Below are positions 1 through 53,154 of a stretch of 64,000 nt of DNA, in pieces. Origin of the DNA: Lepturacanthus savala (Eukaryota > Chordata > Actinopteri > Scombriformes > Trichiuridae). The position numbers were made by a program, and so were the translations under genes. Where the stretch lies: positions 6,937,001 to 7,001,000 of the forward strand of contig CM060467.1 in the NCBI GenBank assembly GCA_030544235.1, given 5' to 3'. Below the pieces are notes generated by a model. The model was not told the DNA's origin. It searched no databases and saw only the letters and a program-made list of their open reading frames with translations. The stretch's first letter is position 1. Each line of letters starts with the position of its first letter.

Positions 1-606
1 ATGTTCCTTTTCACAGCTTCTTTTAGGTGAAGTGTCAACAGGAAGGACTCTACTTTAAAGACACTTAGTGCAAAGTGCATGCACTCTTTGTTTGTCATTT
101 TGGTAGAGGACGGTGCAGAACACAGCAAACAGCATGGGGCACGCATTGTGCACCACATAAACAGACAATGCACTGTGTAAACGAACAGGTGCTTTCTGGG
201 CATAACATGAATTCATCCCCTATCCCCTTCAAAGCCAGGTTAAGCTTCCACCAGGCTTGTTGCTGCTTAAATGGCAGATCAAATATGTATCATCTGTGTG
301 AGGAATGTCCGAGTCGAAACAGCCCATTCACCAATTTTCTTCTATATTTAGCATAAGAATAATATCTCTCTCGTGATCATCAACCCAAGTGTACAGCAGA
401 TAAGATCTATATGTTAAATTCAACCATTTAACCAACCATCTTACTTTATGGTTGGTGCGTAATTGCAACCATTAATTAATAAATAATAACTAGTATAGTG
501 TTATAGTATAGTGTCATAGTATTCATGCAAATCCGAAACACCCAGGGCATTTTTTACTGTATATTCTGTACATATACTAATACATTTGCATTTTTTAATA
601 TCTTAC
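1..606. other. dnah5 intron after exon 52 (5' part)
   Basis: AT-rich intronic sequence. I see no exon of dnah5 or another gene and no recognisable repeat family. The short open frames here have no coding character. Confidence 0.7.
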
Positions 607-41212
<40,606 letters not shown>

Positions 41213-41377
41213 GGCTCGAACATTCCTTTACAGAAAATTAAGATTCAGAACAAGACCTTCAGGTTCGCAACTTGATCCGCTCCTAGACGGACGTTTAAAT
41301 TCAGGTTTCAGGTTTCCTCGAGGCTCCTTCGAGGCTTCCACAAAACACGCTTGCAGGGTTAGTTTATGTTGTTAGTG

Positions 41378-41391
41378 GTTTCCAAGGTAAC
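41378..41391 (-). promoter_or_regulatory. X-box (RFX-family binding site) upstream of dnah5
   Basis: On the minus strand the site reads GTTACCTTGGAAAC: two RFX half-sites, GTTACC and GGAAAC, spaced by 2 bp, a near-ideal match to the X-box of ciliary gene promoters. It lies 166-179 bp upstream of the exon 1 ATG at 41212. RFX factors, with FOXJ1, drive motile-cilium genes (established knowledge). That this copy is functional is inferred from motif quality and position. Confidence 0.75.
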
Positions 41392-41680
41392 GAGGTATCC
41401 GTGAATGGGTCAAAGAGCAGTGGGCTGGTCCTGAAGAAATATCGGCTTCATAGTATAAAATATACAAAATGAATTGAAATTTCACATTTCAAAATAATAT
41501 CGTATAGCTACTTTGAACGTGTTTTTTAAAGTTGTTTTTTCCCAAAAATAACAATTCTAAAGGTACGTGGCAGCTTAATGATATTATTGTTATTCACATG
41601 GTGCTTAAAATATTGGACGTTTTCTTAATTTATTTTTCTAATATTGAAAGTATTCGTATTTTGCATTTTGCTGTCGTCAC

Positions 41681-41712
41681 ATTGGCTGTCGTCATATTGG
41701 ACGACAGCCAAT
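41681..41712. repeat. Perfect 12-bp inverted repeat
   Basis: ATTGGCTGTCGT and ACGACAGCCAAT are separated by CATATTGG. The arms sit within a cluster of related GTCGTCATATTGG repeats upstream of dnah5. Each arm end contains an ATTGG/CCAAT pentamer. Confidence 0.85.
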
Positions 41713-41900
41713 ATGTCGTCATATTGGCTAACGCTAATGCTAATTTCGGCGAGCGAAAACAGATTTAAAACCATAAACAAAATGTACTTACCGGAAAACG
41801 TTCTGAGAGGGTATTTTAGCACAACCAGACACCGAAAAATACATTTTGTTAGGCGCCAAAATTGTTACTGTTAACTTTTTTCACATATTCGGAGACAGTA

Positions 41901-42012
41901 GGCAAACACAGGTGTTACCAATATTAATTAAGGTCCCTTTCCAGCGTCAGCCTGACTGACCTGAATGGAACAGAACCTTAATTAGTATTATTGGTAACAG
42001 CTGTGTTTGGCC
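41901..42012. repeat. Imperfect ~34-bp inverted repeat around a 40-nt spacer
   Basis: The left arm (41901-41934) begins GGCAAACACAGGTGTTACCA and the right arm (41975-42012) is nearly its reverse complement, ending GGTAACAGCTGTGTTTGGCC. A few mismatches and a short indel separate them. It may be a small MITE or a foldback element in the dnah5-trio intergenic region. Confidence 0.75.
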
Positions 42013-42577
42013 TAATATTTACTGTCAATATGGCTGAGGTGCTGTCTAATATCATGCTCAAAGTAAAGTATTTGTGAACACGTAGGCAGAAACAATTTCG
42101 ATTATGTTCTGTTAATGTTTTTTTCTTCAATTTATCAGCATGGTCATGCATATTCCTATGTATTCCATACTTTATACTAAATATAGATACATTGCCTGTA
42201 TTCATACAGCAATTCCAATATGTGTCCAACTTTATTTGCATAACATTACATATGTTTAACAAACAAAAGCTTTATTTTAAGATTCACACTGTTCTCAATA
42301 GCTCACTGCTATGAAGTTTATTTTTAAATTCCACACTTTATTTGTGAAAATAATGTTTTGGTTCAGTAGTTTTATATAAATCGTTTATTGTTGATCAACA
42401 TAATATAGTAATTAATAGGTATATAACATAAACAATATTTTAAAAATCATTCAATTTGTCTTAGCCCAGTTGTTGGTTGACTGCCTGAGCTAGGTTATAT
42501 ATTATACTCTTAGGGCTAGCTATTTGTATGCTTAGTATTGGAATAAACAGGACAACCCAGCTTAGTCTCAACCAATA

Positions 42578-43007
42578 TACAGCTCTGGGGAAAAAAATAA
42601 GAGGCTGTTGCAAAATTATCATTTTTTTCTGATTTTACTACTTTAATATTGTCATTTAGAGCATTTAGAGCTTTTGTTTTGTGTTTTGTTTTGTGTTTTC
42701 AGACCTCAAACAATGCAAAGAAACAAGATAAATTCATTTCAAAACAACAGAATACGATCAGAAATCAATATTTGGTGCAATAACCCTTATTTTTAATCGT
42801 AGTTTTCATGCGTTTTGGCATGCTCTCCACAACTCTTTCACATTGTTGATGGGGACTTTATTCCACTACTGGTACCTCTTTAAGCAGAATGAGGTGTGAA
42901 TGTGATGGAATTCAACAGACACTGGATTAGAATGTGTGTAATACATGTAGAGATGCTGATTTCAGAAAAAAAAATAATGCAGTGGTATCTTTTTTTCCAG
43001 AGCTGTA
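42578..43007. mobile_element. Tc1/mariner MITE-like element (~430 bp)
   Basis: Terminal inverted repeats CAGCTCTGG...CCAGAGCTG are flanked on both sides by TA, the Tc1/mariner target duplication. The interior contains ATATTTGGTGCAATAACCCT, TTTTCATGCGTTTTGGCATG and similar sequence typical of teleost Tc1-related repeats. There is no transposase frame. It is intergenic. Confidence 0.75.
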
Positions 43008-43399
43008 GTTCTGCGGTGCTGGTGGTGGAGCTGGTGCTCAGCCAGACTGTTGCTGGGGTTCTCAGAGCCAGCAATTTCTAAAGTTAATGCATAGATGGCA
43101 GCAGTGCGCCGTCTTTAACTGAGAAGCACTTGAGTTGATGCTGTCAGGGAGAACTGGGTTAGGTTTGTGGGGCAAATGACCTCATACTGTAGCATCATCT
43201 TCATCACGGGGAGATGAAGAGAAAAGAAAAATGAAGAATCCCTGTGTATCTCATCGTCCTTTTCACCTTCGCCATAGAACACATTGCCACTGAAGGCACA
43301 AATACCCTCATTACCCTTATGAACAACTCGCAATCATGCGGTAGTCTGAGCGAGGACGCTGAATAATGCAAAACCAGAATTCACAGGTCTCGTGGGATT

Positions 43400-44330
43400 A
43401 TTGGGCTCGATATTAAAGATCAGTTATATCGACCTGCTTGGTAGGCTGATGGAGGACTATAGAGGCGTACACCTCCCTGTAGGCCTTCGAGAAAACGGCA
43501 GCAACATCCAGGATGTTTTGGCGTCCCGGCGTATCCCATAACATCTGGGTTTAGGCTCTTACGGCACGAAAGCCCTAAAGAATGACTCCCACGCAGCCCG
43601 CATCAGCACCGCAGTGAGTGACGTTAGGGGGGCTGCTGATGTGCTGTGGCGCACACTAAATTTGGGTGGCGCACAATGCACCAAAAACCCCCCGAAACGG
43701 AATCCCAGGATATCCCACCCCCATCCACCCGCCCCTCGAAACGGAATAGCCCTCCTCCCTTATATCCTCCCCTCGCCTTTTTTTTTTTTTACCTCCGCCT
43801 TCTCCCACTATCACCCCCCGCCCTCCTCCTCTCCCTGAAGTCCCAACTCCGGAGCGCCGCCGATCGGTCGCCAGGATTTTCCCCTTCTCGGCCAAAATGG
43901 AGGAGGAGGTCTTTCGCTTAATGAAGGGAGCACAGATTGTATGACCGGGGGATCTGCCTGCTTCAATGAAAGGCGTCGGGATCCGGCTTTTGCTGACGAA
44001 TAATTCTCGTTGATATAAGAAAAGACAACAACCCCTTTGAGGATTTCTATCGCGTTTTCCCCGCAGAAGCGAGCGCAGCCATGAGCGCAGGAGAGGGGCT
44101 CGATGAGGCTGCGAAGGACGCGGCAGACATAGCGGCGTTTTTCAAATCCGGTAAGTCGGGGGGGTAAAAGGGGCGAGTCTGGCTCCGGAGAGAGCCACAT
44201 TAGAGCCGTCCGAGTGATCACCGGTGGGTCCGCCACATCGTTGCAAGAGGCGACCAAAAAGAGCAATTTCATGGGAAGGATGTGGAGCCTAGAGTGCTGT
44301 GCGTCGGGTACGCCGGAGAGATGCGCACGG
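43400..44330 (+). promoter_or_regulatory. CpG-rich trio promoter, 5' UTR and exon 1 region
   Basis: CpG content and GC content rise sharply against the AT-rich surroundings, and the block is centred on the trio start codon. It includes pyrimidine-rich C/T runs at 43740-43840. There is no convincing TATA box, which suits a CpG-island promoter. The exact transcription start cannot be seen. An in-frame TGA at 43994-43996 closes the frame upstream of the ATG at 44081. Confidence 0.65.
44081..44150 (+). CDS. trio: trio coding exon 1 (Rho GEF/kinase, N-terminal end only)
   Basis: TRIO is a multidomain protein with a CRAL-TRIO/Sec14 domain, spectrin repeats, two DH-PH GEF modules for Rac/RhoG and RhoA, SH3 and Ig domains and a kinase domain. 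It acts in axon guidance and cell migration. Only the first 23 codons plus one base lie here: MSAGEGLDEAAKD then ADIAAFFKS and a split G. They match the human segment GAGEGAEEAAKDLADIAAFFRSG. The start context GCAGCCATGA is strong, an in-frame stop lies upstream at 43994, and the donor is GTAAGT. The mammalian Gly/Ala/Ser-rich leader before this motif is absent. All recognisable domains lie beyond the window. Confidence 0.9.
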
Positions 44331-47300
44331 CTTGTGGTTATTTACCACATTTTAGTCCACTGACTTGTCATCGCACAGCGTTTGATGACAACAGCGTGAT
44401 TGACACTCCCTGACATACGCGCTTTTGATCGTGAGGCACTGACCCAATTTCGGTTCAAGTAGGCTACAAGGTGTGGAGGTTCGCAGCTCGACCAGTCTCT
44501 TTGGGTCTGCGCGATTTATTTCGACGCTTGTATCCATCACTATGTGGACAGAACCTGTTTTTTTAAAACGTCTTCCCTTGGACGCTGTAGATTGGCGAAT
44601 CTTGTAACCAATCGCTAGATCATGCATCACTTTCACCCCCCACGCCCACAGATATCTGATGCACGGACAGAGGCTAGGCCGTGAACGCACCGTATGGGCA
44701 ATAGGTTGCACTCCACGCACTGGGCCTGTCTGATGTGATGGCATCATCATAATAAATAAGGATGGGCCTGCCTACCTTAGCACTCTGCATCCAAAACATG
44801 AACGCCTGCACTGGTGCCTGTCATCAGCCTGACCACATGAGGGGACTTGTGCTGTCACGGATTTAATTGTGATAGTGCTTGCGAGAAACTATTTTATCTA
44901 ATTCTAATTATTATCTAACTTATAGTTGTTAGTGCATAGTGTAATGTAATGGTTTCTTTTACAAGCGATAGTCACATACTGACATAAAGTAGTTTATGAA
45001 TATAGCAGCCTAGGATATATCATAAGATGTTTGTGTGTTTGTTTTGCATTTTTTTTCGAGAAGCAGAAAAAAGATATCACTTGCTTCTTACCTCATTAAA
45101 TATCCTTTTTATAAATTTTTGATAAAAGCATTAGGGGAGTGCTGTTACAGCTTTTGAAAAATTTACACTTTAAGGCAAAAGTCCAGTGTGGGGAGAGATG
45201 TTGCCACCATTTAGAGCAGGACCCCCGTGGATACACACCAGAAGAAGCAGCTGTCTCTCTCTCTCAGCTGTTTCTTTCTATGACACCTGGTGCCTTAGGG
45301 TCTGCTGTTAACCATCTCCACCACACATGCACACAGACACACATCCACCTAAGTGCATATGATTCAATAACTGCAGCAGACATGTGCTTCCATGTGCACA
45401 CATATACTTCCTTCTTAAAAAAAAAAAAGTCTGTAAACTGCATACTTTCTCCCAGAAATTGCCTCTGCCAGTCAGACGGTTAGGAATGTTGTCAAAATGG
45501 ATTGTATTCAAATGCTACAGCCTCTTTTACGGTTGACTGGATGCCTGCCAAAGTATTTTCCTATAGCTGTGCTGTATCAGGCTGGAAAGTTGGACTGCTT
45601 GGGTGTTTATATAGCGGCAGTTCATACAGTATTCATGGTGGAGACAGAAATAGGTTATGGCCTCAGGAAACTTTTATAAGACACTATTATGAAAAGCAAG
45701 TATGGAAAAAAATAAAGGTTTCTGGGTTGTTAAAGTGGAGAGTAACACTAAATGCCGAGTGGAGAATGTCTAATAGCTACGTATGGGCAGCGGAATCAGT
45801 AGTGTTTTCAATTAAAAGCCCCCATTCATCTGTTTAATTAATGCGTTATCCTCAGCCATTCTATTGGCACGCTAAGACGAACATAGAAGAAAAATGAATC
45901 GAATACAAGATTCACAGCCCATAATGTGCTGTTAATGGGACTATACCCCCTCTTCTACAGCCTTATGCCACGAGTTAATGTTTTTTTATCACTCTACATC
46001 ATTCATCAACAGACATATATTATTGATCTCATCAATCTAACATTCCAGACATGCCATGCAGACACTTTAAACAGCTATATCCATTCATGTATTCCTTCAT
46101 TCACACATGCATTCCAGTATTCCCCATCTTACAGTTCCACTGTGCAAGAGCAGTAGTAATGGACAGCACGCTCCCCATAGCCTCTCCAGCAGGCTCCCTA
46201 ATTGCTGCCAGCTTGTTGCATGTTGAAATCTTGGCACACAGCTGCTCATCCTCGTTGATGCAAGCATTTTATTTCTGTGGCTCCATGTATATGTTTGTGT
46301 ATGTTTTTTTTTTACTGGGGCCCTGGGTAGGGATAAGATGTAGCAGATCGGTCCACTCAAACAAGTTGATCAAAGGTGACTGCCTGGGTGGCTTGACAAC
46401 TGTCTGAGGTTGATTTAGTAGAAGACTAACCTACTGGCTGGCAAACTGAATAACTGAATGACTGAGTTTGTAGCAGCAAGGCTAACTGATCGATCAACTG
46501 AATTGGGTGTTTGAGTGTTTCAAAGTCCTATTTTTTTGGTTTGTTTTAAATCTTGCTCATTTTTTTGTTTTTTTTTCACCTGAATGTTCATTACCATAAC
46601 CAACCTTCGAAAATACTTGATGTTCCTCTCTGCATGATTATTTTCAGTGAGCAGATGGAGCTCCATCTCTAAGTCCCACACTGCTAATGTGGATCACAGC
46701 TCAGCCGCTGAGTCACTCTCCCAGGTTGCTCAAGTCCAATCCTGAAATTGTTACAGCTGGTCAAAAGATGAGAAATCTTAGGAACTGCTTTATTTGAGCA
46801 TTTTGAAGACAGAAAGTAACATTTATATTGAATCCAATCAGTAATGCCCATCCAGGCGTGTATAACTCCAGATTTGCAAGCAGTTTAGAATTTAATACAA
46901 TAATACAACTCTTTATGGCTATATTTAGTTGTTTACCACTTCTAGCTCATGTATAAATACCACAATCAGTTGACTTTTAGGCCAGAAATACTTATGCATT
47001 CTGTTTTGAATACAGTTGATGATAGTACCTCTTTGTTTTCTCTTTAAATAACAGATTTGGACTTCAGTCAAGCCTTCTCAAAAATGAGTCATCGCAGCCC
47101 AATAACATACTGACAATTGCTGAGAGCCCACAGAAAGCTTAGCAACATGTACCCAGTGAACTTTAAATATTGGGTAATTTGTAATCAAAGCAAGTTGCTG
47201 ATAACTTGAGGTCTGCTCTCAGCAATGTACTTGAGGTGAAGCAAACAGCACAACGTCAGGGTGTAGAAGGTGTGTACTATGTGTAGATGGTTTATTGTAG

Positions 47301-50300
47301 AAGCAGCTACAAAAATGTGGGTATTGGCCTTTGCCAATAGCTTTACATTCTAATGTCACCAAAAATAAAGTACATGCTAGTGCTTTTTTTAAACATGCCT
47401 GATGACTTTTAAAGCAGTACTACGAGCAATGCAGATGACACACTCATAACATTTGACTATGGTATAAATCTAGAACAATTTTCAGGGCCATCAAATCCAG
47501 ATCAACCCATTCCCACTGATGGACTGATTATTTTCTGAAGCTTGTAGTTTATTAGAGGTTGTGGGTTGTTATAAAAAGAAATGCTGGACGATGATGCATT
47601 ATTTGAAGCATCAGCATAATGTGCTGTAAATTGTCACAATACAGAGATGCCATAGAGTCTTTCTATTCATAAAGGCTCATGATGAACTTAACATCAACTA
47701 AAATCATCCAGTCCCTAGTTTTAGACCAATAGATCTTTAGATTACCCACTGTTAATAACAGTTGTACATATTGAAGCCCTGTGGAGAGAGCCATCTAGGC
47801 AAAACCAAGAATAACATGTGCTCTCAAGCCTATTTTTAAAGGTATTACTTCAGTGATAGTCTCTTGAGTGATTTGTAATGAAGTTACCGGGCCTGTGCAA
47901 GAGCATTATTGCACAGAACCGCACAGTGAAACTCAATTGACATAAAAGCAACCGGATGCATGCTGGAATCAGATTGAATAACTGTCGTAACAACAAGCCA
48001 TATCCCCATTCACTCATAACTGCACTGGTCATAAGACACTGGTCATCAGTCACAGCACCCACACAGTCAATGGTATATCTACTGTACAGTGAGACATTGG
48101 AGATAATATTATTTACTTTGTGAAACTTGTTTCTTTTTCTATCCTTTTCCAAATCTTTCAACTGCATTTGAGTAAGTTGGTAGTGATAACAGATTGAAAA
48201 CAGATTTTTTTATATACCAAGAGAGTCATTTATAGGCAGGAGTATAAGATAGTTCCTCTGTTGTCTCATAGTTCTGTTTAGAATTGTTACAAACATATTG
48301 CCTAGACAGTTTGTTCTCTAATTAGACTGAAATATATATATATAAAAAGATACTGACAGTTAAATCAACACTGATAACATTTGTGCAGCTATTAAAGTGT
48401 GCTATATTTAAATTTTGTCTGTCAGAGCAATTTGCATTATAGAACCGAGATGTCAACATCAACAATGGCAGCATCAGTATCGATAACAGAGTGAGCCTTT
48501 TTCCTCTGTGCCCAAAAATGAACCCAGTGACCTCTGCCAGTGCAGGCTGTAGCGGAAGCCAAACCACTGAGCAGATCCATTTTCTTCCCGCACGCTCATA
48601 GTTGATGAAAGCATAATGATCCAATGTTATCTGGCATACCAAAGTAGAGATCGTACTTGACAGAGGGAAAAAGAGAGTGAAATCCTGAAAGAGAGGACAT
48701 GACATACTTATAGGGACAAACAAGCCTTTACTCATCAAATTATATAGCTGAAGCTTGGGTGGAGCACACCCTGCAAAATGTAGGCTACTCTACTCTCCAT
48801 GATGCTGGAACCTTACGGTTACATCCAGGGGCAGCCTAATTGGCAGTTGGTCAGGCCTAAGGACTATAAGCGTAGATAGGCAGGCACTGCTGAACCGCCA
48901 GGGCCTACATACACAATCTGCTATCTCATGTACTCAAGAAGAAAGAGTTTGCAAACATGTATCTCTTCATTTTTTTTTTTTTAATCTTTTGACATCCCGA
49001 TTTAAGCTGTGTTCTTTCAGCTCAAGTGAGCAAATCATAAAATGTGACCAGCTTGGCAGATATAAGGCAATGATCTCTTTTTGCATAGCAAATTCAGCAT
49101 TACTGCGCCAAACTGAAAGTGCCAGCGGAGAAGTTGTTTTGGCCTCTTAGCATGACTTTTTTTTTGGATTGTGTTGATCGGTATTTGAGTTCACGAGCAG
49201 GATGCTTTACGATTAGCAACATTACGGTAATATAATTACTGCAAAATGAAAAATTCAAACTCACCTGAACCAGCAGTATTAAAAAGCAAAGGCTAATACA
49301 CTAGTACGATAACAATCAATTTAGGAAATAACAAAGGAAACTATTGTTAGTCTTGGAATCATAAAATGGTCACATGATTAATAAGCAGCATAAAACAAAA
49401 TATTTAGCAACACCAGGCCAACATGCTAGTGAGAAGAGGCACTTTTTTCTCCTGGGCTTATATAAAAAGCCTACTGTATGCTACCAATCCAGACCAGATG
49501 TTGGGATCCTTGTTATAGCCCATTCCTCTCTTAGTGTTTATTGGAGAGTTTTATGGAGAAGACAATCACGAAGGTAGCAATGCTATAGGCAATTACCTGT
49601 TTTACAGCCAGACCATGCTGATCGATCTCATCAGAGGCTCTCGACCTTTCTCAAGTTGTAATACACTTTGCAGTCATGTTACCCTCCTCCAGCTCACCAA
49701 ATTATTGATTGTTTTAAAATGTCATGTATATCTATGTGGAAGAAGACCAGGCTTTTCATTCTTTCAACCTCACATGAGAGACTGGTTGAGAACTCAGTGG
49801 TAAAATATGCAGAAAAATAAAGGCCCTTAACTAATGCAATAAAATGGTCACTACTGATACTGATCTGTGATTTTTTTTTTCCAGCCATCATGATTGAAAT
49901 CAATTGAATACTCCCTCTTTATATATGAAATATATTGGTTGGCAGCTTTATGTCGATAATCAGGAATTCCGATAGGTTGGTAATGTGTTTATTTGATGTA
50001 GGTGTAGCCTATGGGACAGCTTCATTACCACACCTCACCAACACGATGCACACATGTGCACAGAGGTATAAATCACTCCATCCCACCCGTGTCCCCCAGG
50101 GCCCTGCAAGCAAGGAAGAGGGGGGATGGAGTGAATGAATGAGGGATGGAAGCACAGGAGGATTGCAGGTCATAAAAATAGGCTGTGGGCTGGTCTCTGT
50201 GTCTCCTGCAAATCCCCCCCTCTGATAAGAGAGAAACCTCTATCAGTCAACTGCAGGCTCCCACCCATTCTATCCTTTTTTTTTCCTTTCAACGCCTACA

Positions 50301-50379
50301 CTCTTCTCCCACACAGTCTTCCATCATTACCTCATACCCTGCCTCATATTGAAATACAAATCTTGTTTCGTATCTCAGC

Positions 50380-50410
50380 TGTGTCACCTAACATACAGTT
50401 AGGTGACACA
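50380..50410. repeat. Perfect 13-bp inverted repeat, 5-nt loop
   Basis: TGTGTCACCTAAC is followed by ATACA and then GTTAGGTGACACA, inside trio intron 1. There is no terminator-like U tract and no surrounding gene. Confidence 0.85.
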
Positions 50411-53100
50411 TATCGGGAAACAATCTTAAGTGGCTTAGCAAGGTGTTTTAGTATTAAGTCAAGATGAAAAGTCATGTCATAACATCTTTATTTCACTGAT
50501 GCAGAATGATTCACTGAATGATGCAGATAGCTGCAATGAACAACGATTATAGTCATCGCTTTAGGTTGTAGCATGTGCACAGGTTTTTAGTGTGTGTGTA
50601 TATATATATATATATATAGTGATACTGTTGCTGCTCCTTCTAATCCTTTCTTGTCTCATAATGACCCCTGTAGACAATGTACTATATAAATGTCCATACT
50701 TTCATCCCATAGCTCTTCTCCCATTCCCTGCAGCTTAAAGTAGAAAGCATCTGGATCTAGTATATGAAGTCACAAGCCTCCCACGAAGTGCTGTGCTTCA
50801 TTATAGTTTGAAACAGCAGCCACAGGCTCATACGGCCATGAGACGCACACAGAGCTTTGAGGGAGAGGTACACTATCAGTAAGTCAAACTCTGTCTTGAT
50901 TTTTCATTCATAAAAATTCCGGTGAGTGAGCCCATTTTTTTCTTTCTTATGTTGTATTTTGAGTCCTCTCCTCTACTCGTGTACAGTTCAGTGTGTCAGA
51001 AAGAGTCAGTTCATTCTGAATACTGTGGTATGTTCATACGTTTGTGTTTTTCTGTGGTTTTAGGGATATTACATTTTGTATGAGGTCGTTAGTGTAACAA
51101 TTTGTCTACAATTTATAATCTCTCACACACTTGTGACTGAGGACACCAGATCCATGCGCTTTGCTGCGCTAATGGCATGTTTTATTATTTCAGCAGGAAA
51201 GCCGAGGTCTTATTTCAGCCAGTATGAGACGAAAAAAGCATAACGCGGGGCATGGACTCAGTTTTCACAAAATCAAAGCAAAGCCTGTGTGTTTGCATGC
51301 ACTACATGTGTGAGCTTGTGCGCTGCCCGTGCAATGCTTGTCTTCTGTCAACAGCTGTGCTCTGTCTGTCCAACAGGAAACTTGCAGTCTCTCTTTTTCT
51401 CAAACGCACACATGCACACAAACATTCCCTCTCGCTTTGAAGACAGCGGCGGGCTCTGATCCCTGTCGCGTGAACAGTGCCAGCCTGGTGCTCCTCTGGC
51501 TTACGAAAGCTAAAACCGCCGCTTGGCCTCTCTGGCTTCAGATAAAACAGGGTGGGGATCAAATTAACATCCCTTCCTACCATATAGGAATGCAGAAGTA
51601 CTTCTTGTTAAATTGGTACAGTTTTATTGAAACACGGCCAATTTTGTCGCACTGTTGCGACTGACGTTAATTTGCTGGTGTTGTATTCACACATAGAAGC
51701 AGGGCTAAAGCTTGTTGCCAATAAGAAGTTAAATGTTTGTGCATGAAAATTCAACCTTTTACTAGAAGATTACAGATTCCATCTCTCCTTCACCGATTTC
51801 CCCCCCATCTGTGTGGCCATGCTGCCACCTAATCCCAATCTGGCAGCACTTGCTGACTATGATTTTTTTCAAGCCAGGATCTGTACATTCCACCACTCTG
51901 TGATTTAAACACTTAAAACCTCTTCCACACACTTCTGCTTCAATTCAAACACGCCTTACATACAAATGAATCCCAAATGCATATACGTTCACAGAAATGT
52001 CTTTTACATGATGAACACTCCTCTCCAGACCAAACATGCTATGAAATGAAACATACAGTCTGTGAACAGGTGCTTACTGTAATCCTTGCTAGGCAGCAGC
52101 ATATGCCAGGCTGTTCTTTTTCAGAGAGGCAGCCAGAAGAAGCCAGAGTGGAAGAGAACTGAACTGCTCCTGTCCCTCATTCCCTCCCTTCCCTCTCTGT
52201 CATCTCATAATATCCTACTGATGAATGACCCAGAAAGAAAGGATGTCTGTGGCCAGATACATGATGCATGCGAGTCCAAATAAAGCATGAAGTGTGGCTT
52301 TGGAGTCAGGCTGTCTTTTTTTTTTTTTTAGTTGAATTTTTCTATCTGAAAAGGAAAAGTAAATACTCATTTGTTGAAAATATATTTTGTGCAGTGGACG
52401 TGTGGCTTAGCAACTCGTCCATAATGAATCAGTCGTTACTAATTAATCAATTCTGAATCGATTGTAACATTCACATTGACGTCACTCTTTCCAGCAATAC
52501 TGTTCACGCAGAACCCAGTTCTAGCCCACGTTAAGAATAACAACACTATGCAGGCTACTTGAATATTCTTAACATCTCATCTCCTTGGAGATGATTTCTT
52601 AGGCATTAGAATTACAGATATACAGTACCTGCTATCTTTAATTGATTAGTTCCTTTAGCAGCTTGTGGAGAGCTGGAGAGTCACGCTGTGCATGTGAGAG
52701 AGAGAGAGGGAAAGAAAAGAGCACAGCCCTTGTATAGTTTGGATCTATTGGGACATTTAGAACCTAATGTTGATAAAATTGTGTTTTTCTGTTCCGAATA
52801 GCATATTACATGTGCATTAATGCAATTCAGTACACATGTGCAGTGTGCTTGCACATGTGTCTGCTGTGTGCAGCATGTTTATTGGTGTTTTATCTCAGGG
52901 AGGGACTCTCCAGATACTGGATCAAAGAGCTTCTCTACAATTGCTCCCTCTCTAATTTGTACCCTATAATCACAAAGCTATGACTTCTGACACTAAAACA
53001 CAGTGAACGCTCCTCCAGTCCTTTCATTTTTTATTCCGCGTATTAAACTCATATTCTCTTAATTTTTCCATTTCTCTGTCTTTTTGGCTGTCTTTTTAGA

Positions 53101-53154
53101 TTGCTCCCTTGCAAAATGTGAACCCAAACTGGATGGCCACGGGCAAACCTCAGG
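53101..53154 (+). other. Candidate 54-nt cassette exon in trio intron 1
   Basis: A strong pyrimidine tract and acceptor (GGCTGTCTTTTTAG) precede 54 nt ending CAG, followed by a perfect donor GTAAGC. The length is a multiple of three. In the phase set by trio exon 1 (one carried base) it reads DCSLAKCEPKLDGHGQTS with no stop and would preserve the downstream frame. I do not recognise the peptide. It could be an unannotated alternative exon or a chance decoy. Confidence 0.35.

Noticed and set aside
1..606. Search for the AAA3 P-loop exon
   Set aside because: No GEQGTAKT-like codons on the minus strand, so that exon lies beyond the left edge.
43115..43333. 72-codon minus-strand frame upstream of trio
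   Set aside because: No recognisable domain, promoter or splice context. It may be an old repeat or chance.
43811..44750. Minus-strand frames antisense to trio exon 1
   Set aside because: Long frames are expected in CpG-rich sequence. They lie opposite the trio promoter and first exon and have no homology I recognise.
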